Below are positions 63,472 to 64,000 of a stretch of 64,000 nt of DNA, piece by piece. The translations under genes were made by a program, and so were the position numbers. This DNA comes from Lachnospiraceae bacterium (lineage in GTDB: Bacteria; Bacillota; Clostridia; Lachnospirales; Lachnospiraceae), in assembly GCA_900753305.1 (NCBI GenBank), contig CAADYR010000117.1, positions 1 to 64,000 on the forward strand, written 5' to 3'. Positions within the stretch are counted from its first letter, which is position 1, and every line of letters begins with the position of its first letter. The notes under the pieces are model-generated. The model had not been told where the DNA came from, ran no database searches, and was given only the letters and a program-made list of their open reading frames with translations.

Positions 63472-63588
63472 ACATGAGTCTCATTAATTAAGATAAGCCA
63501 GACCTGTCGTTAGACCAGTTGGTCAGTATGTTGACTTACCGCGCCCGCCTGTCTGTCCGAACGCCAACTACTCCCTCACGAGTTATGT
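63472..63588 (-). promoter_or_regulatory. yybP-ykoY manganese riboswitch
   Basis: On the minus strand CTCGTGAGGGAGTAGTTGGCG, GTCAACATACTGACC and AATTAATGAGACTCATG occur in order, the yybP-ykoY signature. Mn2+ binding favours read-through into mntP. Confidence 0.88.
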
Positions 63589-63593
63589 TCCAT

Positions 63594-63622
63594 ATTATAT
63601 GAAAAGAATTCCACGCTGTCAA
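63594..63622 (-). promoter_or_regulatory. mntP leader promoter
   Basis: Minus-strand TTGACA (63622-63617), 17-nt spacer, TATAAT (63599-63594). It lies at the bioY stop, so the upstream bioY gene is not needed for mntP transcription. Confidence 0.85.
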
Positions 63623-63625
63623 GTC

Positions 63626-64000
63626 TTAATTCAAACCTGCTCTTTTTAACTGTTTGCGGATCACAGGACCTGCAATCATTGCAATGATGATCTTGGCAAG
63701 ATCTCCCAGAATAAACGGAATCACACCTGCTGCAAGTGCTGCTGCAAATCCCATATGTGCTGTATATGCCAACCATGCGGTTCCAAAGAAATAACATACT
63801 GCAGTTCCAAGTACCATACCGATAAAATGCATATAGAGTTTCTTCTCCCATTTCTCGATAAAGAAACCACAGATCAGTGCCATGAAGATAAAGCCGATGA
63901 GATATCCGCCTGTAGGCCCAAAGAGCTTACCTGCACCGGCTGTGAATGCTGCAAATACAGGGAGTCCTGCCAGTCCAAGTAATAAATAGATACAGTAACT
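63626..64000 (-). CDS. bioY: Biotin transporter BioY, partial
   Basis: The C-terminal 124 residues of BioY; the start lies beyond the right edge. Reading in from 64000 gives GLPVFAAFTAGAGKLFG, then GPTGGYLIGFIFMALICGFF. This motif and four to five membrane helices identify the S component for biotin uptake. The ORF seen from the internal Met (63883) is only its tail. Confidence 0.9.
   Translation of the reverse strand, partial: SYCIYLLLGLAGLPVFAAFTAGAGKLFGPTGGYLIGFIFMALICGFFIEKWEKKLYMHFIGMVLGTAVCYFFGTAWLAYTAHMGFAAALAAGVIPFILGDLAKIIIAMIAGPVIRKQLKRAGLN

Noticed and set aside
63576..63851. 91-codon minus-strand ORF
   Set aside because: Overlaps bioY in another frame and runs over the mntP promoter; Cys/Ser-rich composition.
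1..64000. CRISPR arrays, insertion sequences, prophage or toxin-antitoxin modules
   Set aside because: No regularly spaced direct repeats, transposase, integrase or paired toxin-antitoxin genes were recognised.

Overview
The window looks like a chromosomal segment of a Lachnospiraceae-type Firmicute (class Clostridia), probably a motile, pectin-using gut anaerobe. The support is: the order hup-rqcP-yabP-yabQ-divIC-spoIIE-tilS-hpt-ftsH, a glmS self-cleaving ribozyme, a proline T-box in front of an archaeal-type ProS, Firmicute-style strong Shine-Dalgarno sites, CcpA-type cre palindromes, and small families typical of that group. Genus cannot be settled from the sequence alone. No phage, insertion sequence, integron or CRISPR array was seen. 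Almost everything is on the minus strand.

Layout. 1-320: an rRNA-type promoter pointing out of the left edge. 0.3-3.2 kb: cvpA, a DUF5711-like and a LysM membrane protein. 3.4-8.1 kb: galM, recR, ybaB, dnaX and an unusual phosphofructokinase. 8.2-12.1 kb: a DUF308 membrane protein, tRNA-Ser(CGA), an XRE regulator, and glmS with its ribozyme. 12.3-17.5 kb: a frameshifted winged-helix regulator, a degenerate HD-GYP protein, several unknown small proteins, a membrane-anchored FKBP/trigger-factor-like protein and a possible small ORF. 17.7-24.6 kb: the conserved sporulation/division/housekeeping cluster, with a SpoIIE that lacks its membrane half. 24.8-30.0 kb: a PEGA lipoprotein, a CotS-like kinase, cca and ackA.

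30.2-37.2 kb: one giant secreted protein (about 2324 aa) joining a pectin methylesterase (CE8) and a PL9-type pectate lyase, with a perfect cre palindrome just upstream. 37.5-43.5 kb: proS with its T-box, then a hybrid histidine kinase and an HD-GYP-REC protein overlapping by 4 nt. 43.7-53.1 kb: a carbohydrate locus with a GH2 enzyme, a GH35 beta-galactosidase, an oligosaccharide ABC importer and a LacI-family regulator; matching operator sequences lie at the importer promoter and in front of the regulator.

53.2-64 kb: a TPP-riboswitch-controlled thiamine transporter; two convergent chemoreceptors, one with an apparent carbohydrate-binding-like insert in its sensor; a MATE fragment running into an AraC regulator at what looks like a deletion junction; an aminotransferase; a YtvI/AI-2E-type membrane protein; mntP behind a yybP-ykoY manganese riboswitch; and a partial bioY at the right edge.

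How it fits together (inference): pectin is de-esterified and cleaved outside the cell, galactose-rich side chains are imported by the ABC system and hydrolysed by GH35/GH2, galM and pfkA feed the sugars into glycolysis, and ackA disposes of acetyl-phosphate. CcpA may repress the pectinase and activate ackA through the two cre sites. No undescribed defence or mobile system was recognised. The most unusual items are the chemoreceptor with the beta-rich insert, the CE8-PL9 fusion, the cre-overlapped mini-transcript near 37.5 kb, the degenerate catalytic motifs (PfkA, HD-GYP, CotS-like) and the MATE/AraC junction.
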